This document shows positions 1 through 8,138 of a DNA stretch of 58,426 nucleotides, piece after piece (positions within the stretch are counted from its first letter, which is position 1; each line of letters starts with the position of its first letter). The translations under genes and the position numbers were made by a program. The DNA comes from a virus: IMG/VR virus record IMGVR_UViG_3300046012_001130, positions 1-58,426 of that record; one strand, given 5' to 3'. The notes under the pieces are model-generated. The model was given only the letters and a program-made list of their open reading frames with translations. It had not been told where the DNA came from and made no database searches.

Positions 1-106
1 GAGGAGAACGCTTACGGTGGCACGCGGGGATTTTTTTCTGGTTCGATATTTTGGCATGTTCCGCGCCACCATTGATTCTATTCGGAAATAATCAAAACAT
101 GAGCGT
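1..106. other. Left part of the presumed cos/packaging region
   Basis: Non-coding leader upstream of the small terminase. The 10-mer cgcttacggt at 9-18 recurs at 58407-58416; if the two ends of the window are joined the copies lie 28 bp apart in direct orientation. HK97-like phages that place HNH next to TerS usually carry cos between the two genes, so this is a candidate terminase-binding or cleavage region. The overhang itself cannot be identified from sequence alone. Confidence 0.4.
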
Positions 107-610
107 GTGATGCCCCGAGGCGGTGCGCGTCCCGGCGCTGGCCGCAAGCCTGGCTCCGTGAACAAGGAAATGACCATCGCTCGCATGCAGCAGGAGCGTG
201 ACGCCGCGCTTGAGCGCGCGAACGCTGCTGAATCCCTGCTCATCGGCGCCAACGATCGCATCGCCCAGCTCATGCGCCATGCCGAGACGATCGAGCGTGA
301 TCTCGCCGCCGCTCGTGAGCGCACCGTCGTCGCCGAGGCTTCTACCGAGAGCGCGAAGCTGACTCCGATCGACATCATGCTCGGGTCGGCCCGGAAATTT
401 TATGCCGAGGAAAACTACAAGGATGCGAATCTCGCGGCCGCTCGCGTCGCGTCCTACATCCACCAGCGTTTCGCGCCGACGCAAGAGCCCGCGAAGCGCC
501 ACGCCGAACAGGAGTTGCAGGATGATCTGTTCAATCCGCGTCCTGCGCCCGCGCCGCCGCCAACCGCGCCCGAAGACGACGATCCCTGGTCGAAGCTGCT
601 GATCCACTGA
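107..610 (+). CDS. terS: Terminase small subunit
   Basis: The 167-residue protein binds the packaging site and recruits the large terminase. It opens with a basic Gly/Arg-rich stretch (PRGGARPGAGRKPG, residues 3-16), an AT-hook-like start common in small terminases. A long charged helical region, likely coiled coil, spans roughly residues 22-80, and the C-terminus is Pro/Asp-rich. The start is GTG at 107 or ATG at 110. It lies 4 nt before terL and downstream of the HNH gene across the window ends, the usual HNH-TerS-TerL order. The call rests on this N-terminus and position. Confidence 0.82.
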   Translation: MMPRGGARPGAGRKPGSVNKEMTIARMQQERDAALERANAAESLLIGANDRIAQLMRHAETIERDLAAARERTVVAEASTESAKLTPIDIMLGSARKFYAEENYKDANLAAARVASYIHQRFAPTQEPAKRHAEQELQDDLFNPRPAPAPPPTAPEDDDPWSKLLIH

Positions 611-614
611 TCCG

Positions 615-2417
615 TTGGAAGTCTGGGACCTCTCCTGCAAAGATTGGGAACAACGGCTCACCGGTGGCCGTGCCCCTGTCGCGGACCTGCCACTGCTCAA
701 TGTCGTCGAGGCGGACCGCGCGCTCGCCATGTTCGACATGCTTCGGCTGCCCGACGTGCCAGGCACGCCGCTGCTCGCAGACGCCGCCGGCGACTGGTTT
801 CGCCAGTCGATCGTGCGCCCCGCCTTTGGTTCCTGGGATGAAGAGCGCCAGGAGCGCTACATCCGCGAAGTCTTCCTGCTGGTCGGCAAGAAAAATTCGA
901 AGACCTCCTACGGCGCCGGCCTCAGTCTGGTCTGGCTGCTTTACAATCGCCGCCCCAACGCCGAAGGCATCCTCGTCGCGCCGACGCAGGACATTACCGA
1001 CATCGCCTTCAGCCAGGCCGAAGGCATGGTGCGGCTCGATCCGCGCCTCAACCGCAAACGCCTGCGCGTCCAGAACAACCTAAAGCGCATCACCAATCTC
1101 ATTACCGGTGCGACGCTCGAAATTTTGACCTTCGACCCGAAGATTCTCACCGGCCAGAAGCCGGCCTTCTGGCTGCTCGACGAGATCCACGTTCTCTCGC
1201 GCATGTCGAACGCGGCCTCCGCCATCGGCCAGCTTCGCGGCGGCATGATCAGCCAGCCCGAAGCGCTCGGCATCATGATCACCACGCAATCGGACCGACC
1301 GCCCGCCGGCATCTTCAAGACCGAGCTGGTCAAGGCCCGCAACATCCGCGACGGCATCGACCGTTCGACCCGCATGTTGCCGGTGCTCTACGAATTTCCG
1401 CGTGCCATCGCCGCCTCGCGCGAGCTCTGGAGCGATCGCAAGGTCTGGCACATGGTCGTGCCGAACGACGGCCGCTCGATCACCGTCGAGCGGCTGACGC
1501 AGGAATTCCGCACCGCCGAGCAATCCGGCCCCGAGGAATTGAAGCGCTGGGCCTCGCAGCATCTCAATATCGAGATCGGCATCGGCCTCTCGTCGGACCA
1601 TTGGCCGGGCGCCCGCCACTGGGACAATTGCGCGGACGAGACGTTGACGCTTGCAACGCTGATCGAGCGAAGCGAGGTGGTCACAGTCGGCGGCGACGGC
1701 GGCGGCCTCGACGATATGTTGGGCTTCTGCGCCGTCGGCCGCGAGAAGGAAACGCGCCGCTTCCTCGTCGTCGCTCACGCCTGGATCCACCGTTCGGTGC
1801 TCGATCTGCGCAAGGAGATCGCGTCGAAATTCATCGATCTCGAGACCGACGGCGATCTCACCATCGTCGATCGCATGGGCGACGCCTTCGAGGAATTCGC
1901 CGATCTCTGCGAGCTCGTCAAAAATTCCGGCAAGCTCGCCGAGGTGGGGCTTGATACCGCCGCCGTCGGCCTCATTCCGGACGAGCTAGAATCGAGGGGG
2001 ATTACCGTCGAGGAAAAGCTCATCGCCGGCGTGCGGCAGGGCTGGTCGCTGATGGGTGTCATCAAATCGGTCGAGGATCTGCTGGCGGACGGCGTGCTTG
2101 TGCATGGCGGCCAGGCGCTGATGGCCTGGTGCGTCGGCAATGCCCGGATCGAGCAGCGTGGCAATGCGATCCTGATCACCAAGCAGGCTTCTGGTGTCGC
2201 CAAGATTGACGCGCTGATGGCCTTGCTCGACGCCTTCTGGTGTATGTTGAAGAACCCCGAATCGCGCACCGGCCGCAGCGTCTACGAAGAGATCGCCGCC
2301 CGCGCCCAGGCCGCGAAAGCGGCGACGCCTGACAAGCCGCGGGAGCGTGCCATTGCCACACCTCTCGCCTCGAAAGCCGACCCCGACGACGAGCGCTTCT
2401 GGAACGGCGCTGCTTGA
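615..2417 (+). CDS. terL: Terminase large subunit
   Basis: ATP-driven DNA translocase and nuclease that fills the prohead. The 600-residue protein has a Walker A-like motif GKKNSKT (91-97) and a Walker B motif LLDEIH (about 187-192). An RNase H-like nuclease half begins around residue 355 with an acidic GGDGGGLDD stretch. Length is normal for HK97-type TerL. The start appears to be TTG, 4 nt after terS. The 3' end overlaps the portal frame by 71 nt. Confidence 0.96.
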   Translation: MEVWDLSCKDWEQRLTGGRAPVADLPLLNVVEADRALAMFDMLRLPDVPGTPLLADAAGDWFRQSIVRPAFGSWDEERQERYIREVFLLVGKKNSKTSYGAGLSLVWLLYNRRPNAEGILVAPTQDITDIAFSQAEGMVRLDPRLNRKRLRVQNNLKRITNLITGATLEILTFDPKILTGQKPAFWLLDEIHVLSRMSNAASAIGQLRGGMISQPEALGIMITTQSDRPPAGIFKTELVKARNIRDGIDRSTRMLPVLYEFPRAIAASRELWSDRKVWHMVVPNDGRSITVERLTQEFRTAEQSGPEELKRWASQHLNIEIGIGLSSDHWPGARHWDNCADETLTLATLIERSEVVTVGGDGGGLDDMLGFCAVGREKETRRFLVVAHAWIHRSVLDLRKEIASKFIDLETDGDLTIVDRMGDAFEEFADLCELVKNSGKLAEVGLDTAAVGLIPDELESRGITVEEKLIAGVRQGWSLMGVIKSVEDLLADGVLVHGGQALMAWCVGNARIEQRGNAILITKQASGVAKIDALMALLDAFWCMLKNPESRTGRSVYEEIAARAQAAKAATPDKPRERAIATPLASKADPDDERFWNGAA

Positions 2418-3729
2418 CCGGCTGAAGGGCTTCTTCAACCGCCAGACTCAGAGCTATTGGCCAAATCGCGCCACTCGCGTCGTCTATGTGCAGTCGACAC
2501 TCGCCGGCATCCGCGTCACGCCTGATACGGCGATGCAGCAGGCGGCGGTCTGGGCCTGCGTCAACGTGCTGTCGAAAAGCGTCGCACAACTGCCCTGGCG
2601 CGCGATGCGCGAGGAACAACCGGGCCGCAGCTCCATCGTTCCTGGCACGCTCGACAACCTGCTCAATCATCGGGCCAACGCGGAAATGTCGGCCTTCACC
2701 TTTCGCGAGGTGATGATGGGCCACGCTCTCATTTGGGGGAATGCTTTTGCAGAGATCGAACGCGACGGCGGTGGCCGGCCGATCGCGCTCTGGCCGATCG
2801 AGCCCGACCGTGTCTGGACGAAACGACGCTGGGACACGGGACGCCTCTATTACGAAATCACCAACCAGACGACGGGCATTACCGAGCTCGACTTCATGGA
2901 TGTGTTCCATCTGCATGGGCCAAGCTTCGACGGCATTTCGGGCTATCAGGTGGTCGGCTATGCGGCGCAGTCGATCGGCCTCGCCATGGCGGTCGAGCGG
3001 TTCGGCGCGAGTTTCTTCGGCAATAATGCGCAACTCGGCCAGGTCATTACGAGCGACAAGACCAATCTTTCGCCTGAAGCGCGCGACGCCATGCTGGCGA
3101 GCTTCAACGAAAAGAACCGCGGGCCCGACCAGGCGTTCAAAACGCAATATCTCGACGGCGGCATGAAGGTGACGCCGGTGGGCGTCGAGCCGGATAAGGG
3201 CCAGTTCATCGAGACGCAGCAGCAGATGACAGAAACCATCTGTCGCTGGTTCGGTGTGCCGCCGCACAAAGTCGGCCATCTGCTGCGCTCGACGAACAAC
3301 AACATCGAGGCGCAGGGCATCGAATTCGTCATCGATGGCATTCTGCCCTGGACCGTGCGGTTCGAGCAGGAAGCCGATTACAAGCTCATCAATCCGCGCA
3401 ATCCGCAGGGTTATTATACGCGGATCGACGTGCGCTCGCTGCAGCGCGGCGATCTCGCCGCCCGCGGCGCCTTCTACAAGGATATGTTCGACCGCGGCGT
3501 CTTCTCGCCGAACGACATCCGCGAATCGGAAGGACTGAACAAGATTCCAACGGCCGAAGGTGGCGACAAGCGCTTCGTGCCGCTCAACATGCAAATGCTG
3601 GAGACCGCCGGCGAGGAGCCGCCGCCCGTCGCACCAGAGCCTGACGACGGCACCGCTGACCAGGAAGACGATCCGGCGCCCGAGGGCGGCAGCGAGGAAG
3701 CGACCGGCGACGGTCCGAGCGACGGGTGA
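2347..3729 (+). CDS. Portal protein (HK97 type)
   Basis: Forms the dodecameric ring at the capsid vertex through which DNA enters and to which the neck attaches. The 460 residues match the HK97 portal family: an early AVWACVNVLSKSVAQLPW segment, then WPIEPDRVW and GIPPHKVG-like (FGVPPHKVG) segments. The C-terminal 50 residues are acidic and disordered. The GTG at 2347 overlaps terL extensively; a later start is possible but no better codon is evident. Confidence 0.93.
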   Translation: MPLPHLSPRKPTPTTSASGTALLDRLKGFFNRQTQSYWPNRATRVVYVQSTLAGIRVTPDTAMQQAAVWACVNVLSKSVAQLPWRAMREEQPGRSSIVPGTLDNLLNHRANAEMSAFTFREVMMGHALIWGNAFAEIERDGGGRPIALWPIEPDRVWTKRRWDTGRLYYEITNQTTGITELDFMDVFHLHGPSFDGISGYQVVGYAAQSIGLAMAVERFGASFFGNNAQLGQVITSDKTNLSPEARDAMLASFNEKNRGPDQAFKTQYLDGGMKVTPVGVEPDKGQFIETQQQMTETICRWFGVPPHKVGHLLRSTNNNIEAQGIEFVIDGILPWTVRFEQEADYKLINPRNPQGYYTRIDVRSLQRGDLAARGAFYKDMFDRGVFSPNDIRESEGLNKIPTAEGGDKRFVPLNMQMLETAGEEPPPVAPEPDDGTADQEDDPAPEGGSEEATGDGPSDG

Positions 3730-3733
3730 GCCC

Positions 3734-4435
3734 ATGACCTATTATTCGATGAAAGCGGCCGGTTCGCGCGGCGAAATCCTGCTCTATCAGGACATCGGAG
3801 AGAGCTTCTGGAGCGAGGGAACGACCGCCGAAGGCTTTGCGAAGGACCTCAAAGCGCTCGGCAAGGTCACCACGATCGATTGCCGCATCAATTCGCCCGG
3901 CGGTAATGTTTTCGAGGGCATGACGATCTATAATCTGCTGGCCGCGCACCAGGCCCGCATCGTCGTGCATGTCGACGGGCTGGCCGCCTCGATCGCTTCC
4001 GTCATCGCCATGGCGGGCGACGAGATCAACATCGCCGACAATGCGATGATGATGATTCACAATGCCTGGGGCATGGGCATTGGCACGGCGCAAGAGATCC
4101 GCAAAACCGCCGACGTGCTCGATTCGATCAGCGCGACGATCGCCGGCACCTATGCCAAGCGTTCGGGCACGAAACTCGACAAAATCGCCGGCATGATGGA
4201 TGCCGAGACCTGGTTCAATGCGCAGGAGGCCAAGGATTGCGGCCTCGCCGACGCGATCGTCGACAACATGAAAATGGCAGCCTGCGCCTTCGATGCGAAG
4301 CGCTTCCGCAATGCGCCGAAGCGGCTCGCCGAAGCGAACGCCGCGCGGCCGCACCGTGATCGTTTTGCAGCGCGTTTTTCCGCCATCGAAACGGCTCGCA
4401 TCAAGGCGCGCCTCGACGCGCAGCGCGCCGCTTAG
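3734..4435 (+). CDS. ClpP-like prohead protease
   Basis: Serine protease that processes capsid precursors or scaffold inside the prohead. The 233-residue protein shows the Clp fold signature: INSPGGNVFEG (52-62) for the oxyanion glycines, GLAAS (82-86) with Ser86 as likely nucleophile, His109 in MIHNAWG, and an Asp-containing DAETWFNAQEAKDCGLAD segment. The ATG at 3734 lies 4 nt after the portal stop. In the normal HK97-like order the capsid gene follows, but here 407 non-coding bases intervene. Confidence 0.93.
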   Translation: MTYYSMKAAGSRGEILLYQDIGESFWSEGTTAEGFAKDLKALGKVTTIDCRINSPGGNVFEGMTIYNLLAAHQARIVVHVDGLAASIASVIAMAGDEINIADNAMMMIHNAWGMGIGTAQEIRKTADVLDSISATIAGTYAKRSGTKLDKIAGMMDAETWFNAQEAKDCGLADAIVDNMKMAACAFDAKRFRNAPKRLAEANAARPHRDRFAARFSAIETARIKARLDAQRAA

Positions 4436-4842
4436 AAATACCCCAGAGGGCGGTCAGGTACGGCTCGCAAGGCTCCCTGCACCGATTCGGGACCGCGCTG
4501 ATCACGCGGTAGGACCATAGGTCGCCGCCCGCCACGAAATTCCACGGGAGCCCTGCGGGAATAGTCGCTATGCGATACGCCCCCGCCGAAAGTGCCGCCT
4601 CTTGAGATGCGCGGACCACACGCTGCCGGCTAACAGCAGGGGCGCCTTTCGAAAAGCCTGATGGTCGGGCGGTTTCTTGGTCCCGCCGAAACATCGGTCC
4701 TGCCGCCGTCCCACAGGCGTCCGGCTAGGAAGGCGTCAGTTACTTTGAATTCCGGCCTCAAGCCGGTCAGCCCGAACGCCCTTGGGCAAGGTGCATGGCG
4801 AACGTCGGACGACGTGCGCATTCCCTCAGATGGAGCCCAAAC
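4436..4842 (+). other. 407-bp non-coding stretch with many inverted repeats (possible structured RNA)
   Basis: No convincing gene lies between the protease and the capsid gene, where related phages have only tens of bases. Short inverted repeats are frequent: gtcgc/gcgat around 4564-4576, ccggc/gccgg at 4752-4756 and 4762-4766, gccc/gggc at 4770-4787, and acgtc/gacgt at 4802-4806 and 4811-4815. Overlapping open frames on both strands have neither good start signals nor recognisable products. It is probably transcribed as the leader of the capsid message. No match to a known riboswitch, group I intron or tmRNA was recognised. Confidence 0.45.
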
Positions 4843-6339
4843 ATGAAGGCCAGTCCGGTCTCTGTGCAGGCGTTGCTCGTCCTCCTGGCCGGCAGCCCCC
4901 GCATTTATTTCAACGACGGCAATACGCTTCAGTCGCTACGCGACCGGCTCGTCGAGCTCAACGATCGCGCCGTCACCATCCAGGCCGCGGCCGATGCGGC
5001 GAAACGCGACTTCTCGACCGAAGAGGCGACCGAGCTCGACGATATTTTCGCGCAGGTCGAGCAGACCAAGGGTGATATTGCCCGACGCGAACGGATCGAA
5101 GAGAACACCAACGCGCTCGCCGCCGGCGGCGGCCGCCGCACCGAGGCGAACGACCCCGAGGCCGGGCCCGATCCCGCGGCCGCTGCGGCAAGGGAGGCCG
5201 GCGCGGCTGCCAATGCCCGCGCTGCTGCCGCTGTTGGCAACGGGCGGCCCGAACCGCGCCGCACCGTCCCGGCGCAGGCGCGCGGCGGCGATTACCTCCG
5301 CCGCGGCTTCCATAACATGGGCGATTTCGCACGTTGCGTCGTCAATGCCTCGCGCCCTGGCGGCGCCGTCGATCCGCGCCTCATTGTCGATGCGCCGTCG
5401 ACCTTCGGCTCGGAAGGCGTCGGCGCCGACGGCGGCTTCGCCGTGCCGCCCGAATTCCGGACCGCCATCATGGAAAAGGTGCTGGGCGAAACCTCGCTGC
5501 TCGGCCGCACGGATCTGCTCGAAGTCACCGGCAATTCGATCACCATTCCGAAAGACGAGACGACACCCTGGCAATCCTCCGGCGGCATCCTCGCCTCCTG
5601 GGAAGGCGAGGCGCAGCAGCTCACACAGACCAAGCCTCTCCTCGAGGACGTGACGATCCGCCTCAACAAGCTTACGGCGCTCGTCCCCGTCACTTCCGAA
5701 CTCCTGGAAGACGCCGCCGCGCTCGCCTCCTATATCAACCGCAAGGCGCCGGAGAAGATCGATTTCAAGATCAATGCCGCGATCATTGGGGGCACCGGCA
5801 ACGGTCAGCCGCTCGGCATTCTGAAAAGCCCGGCTTTGATCACCGTCGCCGAGGAATCGGCCCAGACCGCGGCGACCGTCAATCACCAGAACATCATCAA
5901 AATGTGGTCGCGGCTTTACGGCCCGGCCCGTTCGAATGCTGTCTGGCTCGTCAATCAGGATGTCGAGCCGCAGCTCAATTCTCTGGGCTTCCCGGCAAGT
6001 GCGACGACGGTGCAATTCCCGGTCTATATTCCGCCCGGCGGCCTTTCCGCCGCGCCCTACGCCAATCTGCTCGGGCGGCCGGTCATCCCGAGTCAGGCTT
6101 GTTCGACGCTCGGGACCGTCGGCGACATCATTCTCACCGATCTCAAGGCCTATCTGGCCGCCCAGAAAGTTGGCGGGATCAGGGCCGAAACGTCGATCCA
6201 TCTTTGGTTCGATTACGATATCACCGCCTTCCGCTTCATCCTGCGCATCGCCGGCCAACCGTGGTGGTCTGCGGCGATCAATCCCTACAACGGCGCCAAT
6301 ACGCTCGGTCACTACGTCGCGCTGGCGACGCGCTCCTGA
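4843..6339 (+). CDS. Major capsid protein (HK97 fold)
   Basis: The 498-residue HK97 gp5-type capsid protein. A helical, charged N-terminal delta/scaffold region (LQSLRDRLVELNDRAVTIQ and on, about residues 28-95) is followed by an Ala-rich linker. The capsid domain starts near residue 185 (GSEGVGADGGFAVPPEFR) and includes TSELLEDAAALASYINRK. The ATG at 4843 has ggag 8 bases upstream; an in-frame ATG at 4795 lacks such a site. The first 27 residues (MKASPVSVQALLVLL...) are unusual for the family. Cleavage after the delta domain by the upstream protease is expected from HK97 but not visible here. Confidence 0.95.
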   Translation: MKASPVSVQALLVLLAGSPRIYFNDGNTLQSLRDRLVELNDRAVTIQAAADAAKRDFSTEEATELDDIFAQVEQTKGDIARRERIEENTNALAAGGGRRTEANDPEAGPDPAAAAAREAGAAANARAAAAVGNGRPEPRRTVPAQARGGDYLRRGFHNMGDFARCVVNASRPGGAVDPRLIVDAPSTFGSEGVGADGGFAVPPEFRTAIMEKVLGETSLLGRTDLLEVTGNSITIPKDETTPWQSSGGILASWEGEAQQLTQTKPLLEDVTIRLNKLTALVPVTSELLEDAAALASYINRKAPEKIDFKINAAIIGGTGNGQPLGILKSPALITVAEESAQTAATVNHQNIIKMWSRLYGPARSNAVWLVNQDVEPQLNSLGFPASATTVQFPVYIPPGGLSAAPYANLLGRPVIPSQACSTLGTVGDIILTDLKAYLAAQKVGGIRAETSIHLWFDYDITAFRFILRIAGQPWWSAAINPYNGANTLGHYVALATRS

Positions 6340-6410
6340 TCCTTGCAACCCGGCGCGCAGCTCGATCGCCGCGCGCATCCCCTTTACCCGCCTTCCTTTG
6401 AGGCAGCATC

Positions 6411-6908
6411 ATGAATCTAAACGCCCAGCTTATCGAGCAGAGCAAGATCGTTCCCGCTCTGTCGAACACCGTGCCGTCGACGACGACGCCGCGCCGCGTG
6501 TCGATGAAAGGCTACGAGCGATGCACGATCATCATCAGCGCGCTCAACGCCTCGACCGTCACCGGCTCCGCCATCACGCTCCAGCAGGCGACCGATATCG
6601 CCAATGCCAACAGCGACGAAAAGGCGGTGCCGTTCACGGCCGCCTATCGCAACGTCGATGTCGCCGCCGCCGAGCCCGAAGCGGCTTTCGCCGTTGCCAG
6701 CAACACCTTCACCATGGCGGCAGTCAATTCGAAGGAAATGCTCTACGTCATCGAAGTAACGTCCGACATGATGGATATCGACAACGGCTTTGATTGTCTC
6801 CGCGTCGGCACCGCCAATGCAACCGCGCAGACCGTCTCGATCGTGATGATCCTCTGGCCGGCCCGCTATGCTAAGAGCGTTCCTGGCATTGCGGCACGCG
6901 CCAATTGA
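6411..6908 (+). CDS. Small head protein, possible capsid decoration protein
   Basis: A 165-residue protein directly after the capsid gene. It is beta-rich in composition, with no cysteine cluster, signal peptide or membrane segment, and contains ALNASTVTGSAITLQQATDIANA and ATAQTVSIVMILWPARY segments. Position suggests a decoration or stabilisation protein, but the family is not recognised. The ATG is preceded by a weak gaggcag ribosome-binding site. Confidence 0.6.
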   Translation: MNLNAQLIEQSKIVPALSNTVPSTTTPRRVSMKGYERCTIIISALNASTVTGSAITLQQATDIANANSDEKAVPFTAAYRNVDVAAAEPEAAFAVASNTFTMAAVNSKEMLYVIEVTSDMMDIDNGFDCLRVGTANATAQTVSIVMILWPARYAKSVPGIAARAN

Positions 6909-6949
6909 GCTGACTGCCCATCGACTGCGCCGGAACGAAAGGCATCGAT

Positions 6950-7213
6950 ATGAAACTGGTTCGCTTCATCGAAACGCATTCGTACCGGCGCGATCATAAA
7001 ACGCTGTTTTGGCGCGAAGGCCACGCCTATCCTTATGACGACGAGATGCTGCCTTATATCCGCATGGGGCACGCCGAAATCGTCGCGCCACCGCCTCCTG
7101 CGCCCCTCGAACCAATCGAGACGGGCGGGAATTCTCCGCGCCTTCCTGCAAGCCCGGCGCCCGATCCGGCCGCCGGAACGATGGCCGACACACATCCAGA
7201 ACGGCGCTCGTGA
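6950..7213 (+). CDS. Hypothetical protein in the head module
   Basis: An 87-residue protein. The N-terminal half (KLVRFIETHSYRRDHKTLFW) is compact and basic with a WREGHAYPYDDEMLPYIRMGHAEIV stretch; the second half is Pro/Ala-rich and likely disordered. Its stop overlaps the start of the connector gene (GTGA). Similar small proteins are often found between capsid and connector genes; no function is assigned. Confidence 0.6.
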   Translation: MKLVRFIETHSYRRDHKTLFWREGHAYPYDDEMLPYIRMGHAEIVAPPPPAPLEPIETGGNSPRLPASPAPDPAAGTMADTHPERRS

Positions 7214-7854
7214 ACCGCATTCTCACCGTCACGTCGCCGGCGGCGTCGAAGCTCCTCACCTCGCTCGTGACGGTGAGGCAGGAACTCGGCATCACCAGTT
7301 CCGCGAACGACGCGCAGCTGACGCGTTATATCCTGGCGGCCTCGCGGGCCGCCGCGCATAAGTGCAACGGCGAACTCGTGCTCGAGGGCGTGACGGAGCA
7401 GTTTCGTCCCTATCCTTTTATCGACAGCGCCTCGCTCACCAATGCGCCGGAATTTATCCATCTGCGGCGGACGCCGGTTGCGGAGATCGTTTCCGTTACC
7501 GAAGACGATCGCACACTCCTGCAAGACACGGACTTCGAAATCGACTCCAGGCTCGGCCGGCTGACGCGGCTCTATAGCGATCTGCCGATGCGCTGGCATT
7601 TCCGCAAGCTCGTTGTCGTCTACACGGGCGGCTACGCGCCGCCGATCGGCGACAGCGAACCCGACCTCGAACAGGCGGCGATCGAGATCGTCAAGGATAT
7701 GTGGTCGGCGAAGGCGCGCGATCCACTCATCCGCTCCGAGGAAGCGACCGGTATTTTCCGCACCGAATATTGGGTCGGCTCGCTCGGCGAGGACGGCGGC
7801 TGGCCGCCGAAAGTGACCGATCTGCTGGCGCCTTATCAGCGGCCGAAGTTCTAA
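7210..7854 (+). CDS. Head-tail connector (HK97 gp6-like adaptor)
   Basis: A 214-residue adaptor expected to bind the portal ring and begin the neck. It has the helical start of the gp6-like family (VRQELGITSSANDAQLTRYILAASRAA), the beta core (FIHLRRTPVAEIVSVTEDD) and the YTGGYAPP motif, followed by a helix (DLEQAAIEIVKDMWSAKARDP). It starts with GTG overlapping the previous stop by 4 nt. The head-closure gene that normally follows is displaced to 14.3 kb by a fibre cassette. Confidence 0.85.
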   Translation: MNRILTVTSPAASKLLTSLVTVRQELGITSSANDAQLTRYILAASRAAAHKCNGELVLEGVTEQFRPYPFIDSASLTNAPEFIHLRRTPVAEIVSVTEDDRTLLQDTDFEIDSRLGRLTRLYSDLPMRWHFRKLVVVYTGGYAPPIGDSEPDLEQAAIEIVKDMWSAKARDPLIRSEEATGIFRTEYWVGSLGEDGGWPPKVTDLLAPYQRPKF

Positions 7855-7868
7855 CGGAAGGCTTCGCC

Positions 7869-8138
7869 ATGCCCAATGCCAACGATCCCTTCGACAGTGT
7901 CAGCGCGCATCTCAACGATCCCGGCGACGACATCTATCCCGTCACACCGGACGACGACACGGATCTGCCGACCGCCGCCCGCGCGCTGCGGGCCAATACC
8001 GACGGCACGATCAAGGTTACGATGCGCAACGGCCAGGCGCGCACCTTGAATTTCGCCGCCGGCGAGATGCGCGTCGGGCGCTTCCGCCGCGTCTGGGAGA
8101 CCGGGACGACCGCGACCGGCATCGAGGCGCATATCTGA
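7869..8138 (+). CDS. Head-spike base protein (GhsA / RCAP_Rcc01079-like)
   Basis: A compact 89-residue beta protein with the layout of the spike-base family typified by Rhodobacter capsulatus GTA Rcc01079 (GhsA): NDPFDSVSAHLNDPGDDIYPVTPDDDTDLP, then ALRANTDGTIKV and VGRFRRVWETGTTATGIEAHI. In RcGTA this protein anchors capsid spikes that bind capsular polysaccharide. Here it is translationally coupled (TGATG) to a large spike/hydrolase gene, as ghsA precedes ghsB in RcGTA. Family assignment is by remembered pattern, not a search. Confidence 0.75.
   Translation: MPNANDPFDSVSAHLNDPGDDIYPVTPDDDTDLPTAARALRANTDGTIKVTMRNGQARTLNFAAGEMRVGRFRRVWETGTTATGIEAHI

Noticed and set aside
4436-4842. Group I intron, tmRNA or known riboswitch in the pre-capsid gap
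   Set aside because: I looked for the conserved cores and tRNA-like ends and found none; left as an unclassified structured region.
4661-4846. 61-codon plus-strand frame in the gap before the capsid gene
   Set aside because: No ribosome-binding site, no recognisable composition, and ends inside the capsid start; treated as non-coding.
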